DNA of 64,000 nucleotides from an uncultured Planctomycetota bacterium (lineage in GTDB: Bacteria > Planctomycetota > Phycisphaerae > UBA1845 > UTPLA1): contig CAADGE010000017.1 in NCBI GenBank assembly GCA_900696465.1, forward strand, positions 35,427 through 99,426, read 5' to 3'. A model generated the notes under the pieces. That model had not been told where the DNA came from. It saw only the letters and a program-made list of their open reading frames with translations, and ran no database searches. The position numbers were made by a program, and so were the translations under genes. Positions 62,130-64,000 of the stretch are shown here, in pieces (position 1 is the first letter of the stretch; each line of letters begins with the position of its first letter).

Positions 62130-64000
62130 ACTTCCCCCCAATCTTCGCCGTCGCCAGCGCCCCCGTTGCCGTCAGCGCCTTCGACGTTCGCCGACCCGCT
62201 CGCGGTGACACCAGTACCGATACCCTCCTTCACGCCCACGTCAGCGGGGGTTTTGGTGTTGGTGTCGCCGGTCGCGAGTACGAAACGCGGGGAAGGACGC
62301 CCGCCCTTCGGCCCCGGTGCCGGGTGTTCCCATGCGCCGCAGCCCGCCTTCGCCAGCGCGTCCAGCTCAGCTTTCGCCGCGTCGGCCCGGCCCCGGTATT
62401 GCTGCAAGCCGTGCGTCAACTCGCGGACCGTCACCGCACCGCCCCGGCGTTCAATCCATTCGATGAGCTGGCGACGGGCGCGGTCTTCCTCAGTCTCGCC
62501 CAGGACGGCGTACACGCGCCGGCCTTCGCCTTTGAACCACTCGACCACGGCGATAGCTCGCCGCATCGCGTCCGCGCTGATATACGCGACGGCATCGCCG
62601 CCGGCCGCCACTTCCACGCACGCGAACAGCAGCGCGATACGAGCGCACGCGCCTTTCAGCTTCGCATAGTGCGCGGCCAGGTCGTCATTGCTGATATCCA
62701 CCAGCTCGCGCGCGTGGCGGTCGTGCCACTCAATCCACAGCGCCTTCGCTTCCTGCCCGATCGGGATGAACCGCGGCCGGGGGTCCCCGTGCTCATCGAC
62801 GGCCGCGGGCAGGGCCAGCAGCGCTTCGAGCAGCTTTCGCCAGTCCTCGGCCACGTCATCGGGCAGCGCCGCTTCCGTCCATAGCGCCGGCCGGTCCGGC
62901 GGGTACGCCACGAGCACGCGGGCGAGCAGCCCGGCTTCGCGCTCGGCCGTCCCGAAGCTGCGCGCCAGTGTGCCGGGCTGGATACTGCCGAGCACGCTTA
63001 CCGCGGCCCGCTCTACAAAGTAATTCCCCTTGCCGCTCTTGCGGTCGATGGTGACGGGGGCCGCGTCGTACATGGACAACCACGCCGGTTGATCGCTTCC
63101 CTTCCCGCCGGCCGCGTAGCGGTCAAAGGCGCCGGACCACGCGGCCAGCTCGTCGCGCGAGAGCAGCAGCCCAAGCGGATTCTGTTCCAGCAGCTCGCCG
63201 AGCTTTTCGACGGTGATATCCGATACGAGCAGCCGGCGTTCGGTCGGGCGTTCGGGTTCGTCGGGCGGATCGGTCGGCGGGCCGTTGCGCTGCGATTTCT
63301 TCCACTCGGCCAGCCGGACGTTGTGCCGTTCCACTTCGCGAAGATATTCCTTCGTGGCGTCGGCGAAGGCGCGGCGCTCGGCCTTGAACAAGTCGATGAG
63401 CGCGCGCGTCACGAGCTTGAGCACAGGGCTTTTCGTGGTGCCCGAGCGTCCAACCAGCACGCCCCACAGCACCGCCGGTTCAATCCAGCCGGATTTCACG
63501 AGCACCGCGACGCGATTCCCGATGCAGCCCGCGACCACAACCAGCGCCGCGAGTGCGGCAAACGCGGCATCCGTGCCCGTCGCCGCGGCCACGCTTTCGA
63601 CGAAAACGCGCATGCGGTCGGGAAGCGCATCGACCGGGAAGGGCTGGAACGGCTCGGGCGGGGGCGTGTTCGGCGTCGGGGTGCTCGGGGGCGCCGCGCG
63701 CCGAGCTTGCCCATTGTGCAGGGCTTCGCCGCGGGTGCAGGTGCGTTCGGCATCCTGCAATCGCTTGAGGATATCCGCGTCGCTATAGTCCCGCGGCGTC
63801 GGCGCGCCGTGCAGGTACTCGCGAATCGTCGAAAGCGCACAGCCGGTGTCCAGGTCGAAGCGCACCGCGATAGACGCCGCGGCGAACAGGCGTCGGCTTC
63901 CGTCCTTGTGGTCATCGGCGCGCAGCCCGCGCATCGCCGCCAGCGCCCGCGTCGCGCGTTCATTCGTGAGCACCGCCGGCGGGGTCGGGGCCTGTTCCGC
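62126..64000 (-). CDS. DUF3987 primase-helicase-like protein, 5' end outside window
   Basis: At least 624 residues, open to the window edge; a GTG at 63973 could be the start. The core has VLWGVLVGRSGTTKSPVLKL (Walker A-like GRSGTTKS), LLSRDELAAWSGAFDRYA, YFVERAAVSVLGSIQPGTLA and RVLVAYPP, the DUF3987 pattern seen in phage and island proteins with helicase-like ATPase fold. The N-terminal 75 residues fit a primase C-terminal-type helix bundle. It likely drives replication of the integrated element on excision. It ends in ATGA overlap with the next gene. Confidence 0.8.
   Translation of the reverse strand, partial: AEQAPTPPAVLTNERATRALAAMRGLRADDHKDGSRRLFAAASIAVRFDLDTGCALSTIREYLHGAPTPRDYSDADILKRLQDAERTCTRGEALHNGQARRAAPPSTPTPNTPPPEPFQPFPVDALPDRMRVFVESVAAATGTDAAFAALAALVVVAGCIGNRVAVLVKSGWIEPAVLWGVLVGRSGTTKSPVLKLVTRALIDLFKAERRAFADATKEYLREVERHNVRLAEWKKSQRNGPPTDPPDEPERPTERRLLVSDITVEKLGELLEQNPLGLLLSRDELAAWSGAFDRYAAGGKGSDQPAWLSMYDAAPVTIDRKSGKGNYFVERAAVSVLGSIQPGTLARSFGTAEREAGLLARVLVAYPPDRPALWTEAALPDDVAEDWRKLLEALLALPAAVDEHGDPRPRFIPIGQEAKALWIEWHDRHARELVDISNDDLAAHYAKLKGACARIALLFACVEVAAGGDAVAYISADAMRRAIAVVEWFKGEGRRVYAVLGETEEDRARRQLIEWIERRGGAVTVRELTHGLQQYRGRADAAKAELDALAKAGCGAWEHPAPGPKGGRPSPRFVLATGDTNTKTPADVGVKEGIGTGVTASGSANVEGADGNGGAGDGEDWGEV

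Overview
The window looks like mobile and accessory DNA from a GC-rich bacterium, most likely a member of the Planctomycetota and perhaps of the Phycisphaerae. The taxonomic reading rests on a DUF1580 protein, a Kelch-repeat exported protein ending in a dockerin-like DVNGDG module, and prepilin-like proteins of a type common in that phylum. It is an inference from gene content. Three tyrosine recombinases, a relaxase, a coupling protein, a plasmid-style replication initiator and two partition proteins show that most of the window is integrated plasmid-like or genomic-island DNA.

Layout. (1) 1-2.2 kb: the end of a tyrosine recombinase, then a lower-GC pair made of a short peptide and a radical SAM/SPASM peptide maturase, a candidate RiPP locus. 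(2) 2.2-10.0 kb, minus strand: DUF1580, TerB-DnaJ protein, small membrane proteins, a VirD4/TraD-like coupling ATPase, DUF1232, ParB and an SprT-like protease. (3) 10.2-19 kb: a second tyrosine recombinase, two pseudopilins, a MobF relaxase-helicase, and a small plus-strand cluster with a DNA methyltransferase. (4) 19.3-21.9 kb: the replication/partition core, with iteron-like repeats, ParA, a small partner, a RepL/RepA-like initiator with an autoregulatory inverted repeat, and a DnaA box beside AT-rich DNA. (5) 21.9-27.4 kb: a giant N12-class methylase-helicase flanked by 36-bp direct repeats. (6) 27.5-34.8 kb: Kelch protein, XRE regulator, DUF2130 plus OLD nuclease, and an ArdC-type antirestriction protein.

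(7) 34.9-45.9 kb: a defence operon behind a textbook promoter whose spacer carries an operator-like inverted repeat. It encodes a winged-helix regulator, SNF2 helicase, ImmA/IrrE plus DUF4411 toxin-antitoxin-like pair, type III Mod, RhuM and type III Res. (8) 45.9-51.6 kb, minus strand and visibly AT-richer: a tightly overlapping five-gene operon of dUTPase-like protein, phosphoribosyltransferase-like protein, ORC/CDC6-like ATPase, an unknown protein and an Eco57I-like adenine methylase. This is the best candidate for a poorly described immune system. (9) 52.0-59.5 kb: a chromate-resistance island (ChrA, beta-propeller, DUF1259, DUF1080, two-component system, ChrB-like protein) lying exactly between two 194-bp direct repeats that end in a tRNA T-arm-like sequence. 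(10) 59.4-64 kb: a third recombinase whose 3' end lies inside the right-hand repeat, then a Cro-type regulator, a TubC_N-like protein and a DUF3987 protein that runs off the window.

Together the genes describe replication, partition, conjugative processing and antirestriction functions carrying defence modules and a metal-resistance cassette. No VirB-type secretion channel, rRNA gene, complete tRNA gene or CRISPR array was seen. All start sites and family assignments come from reading the sequence only.
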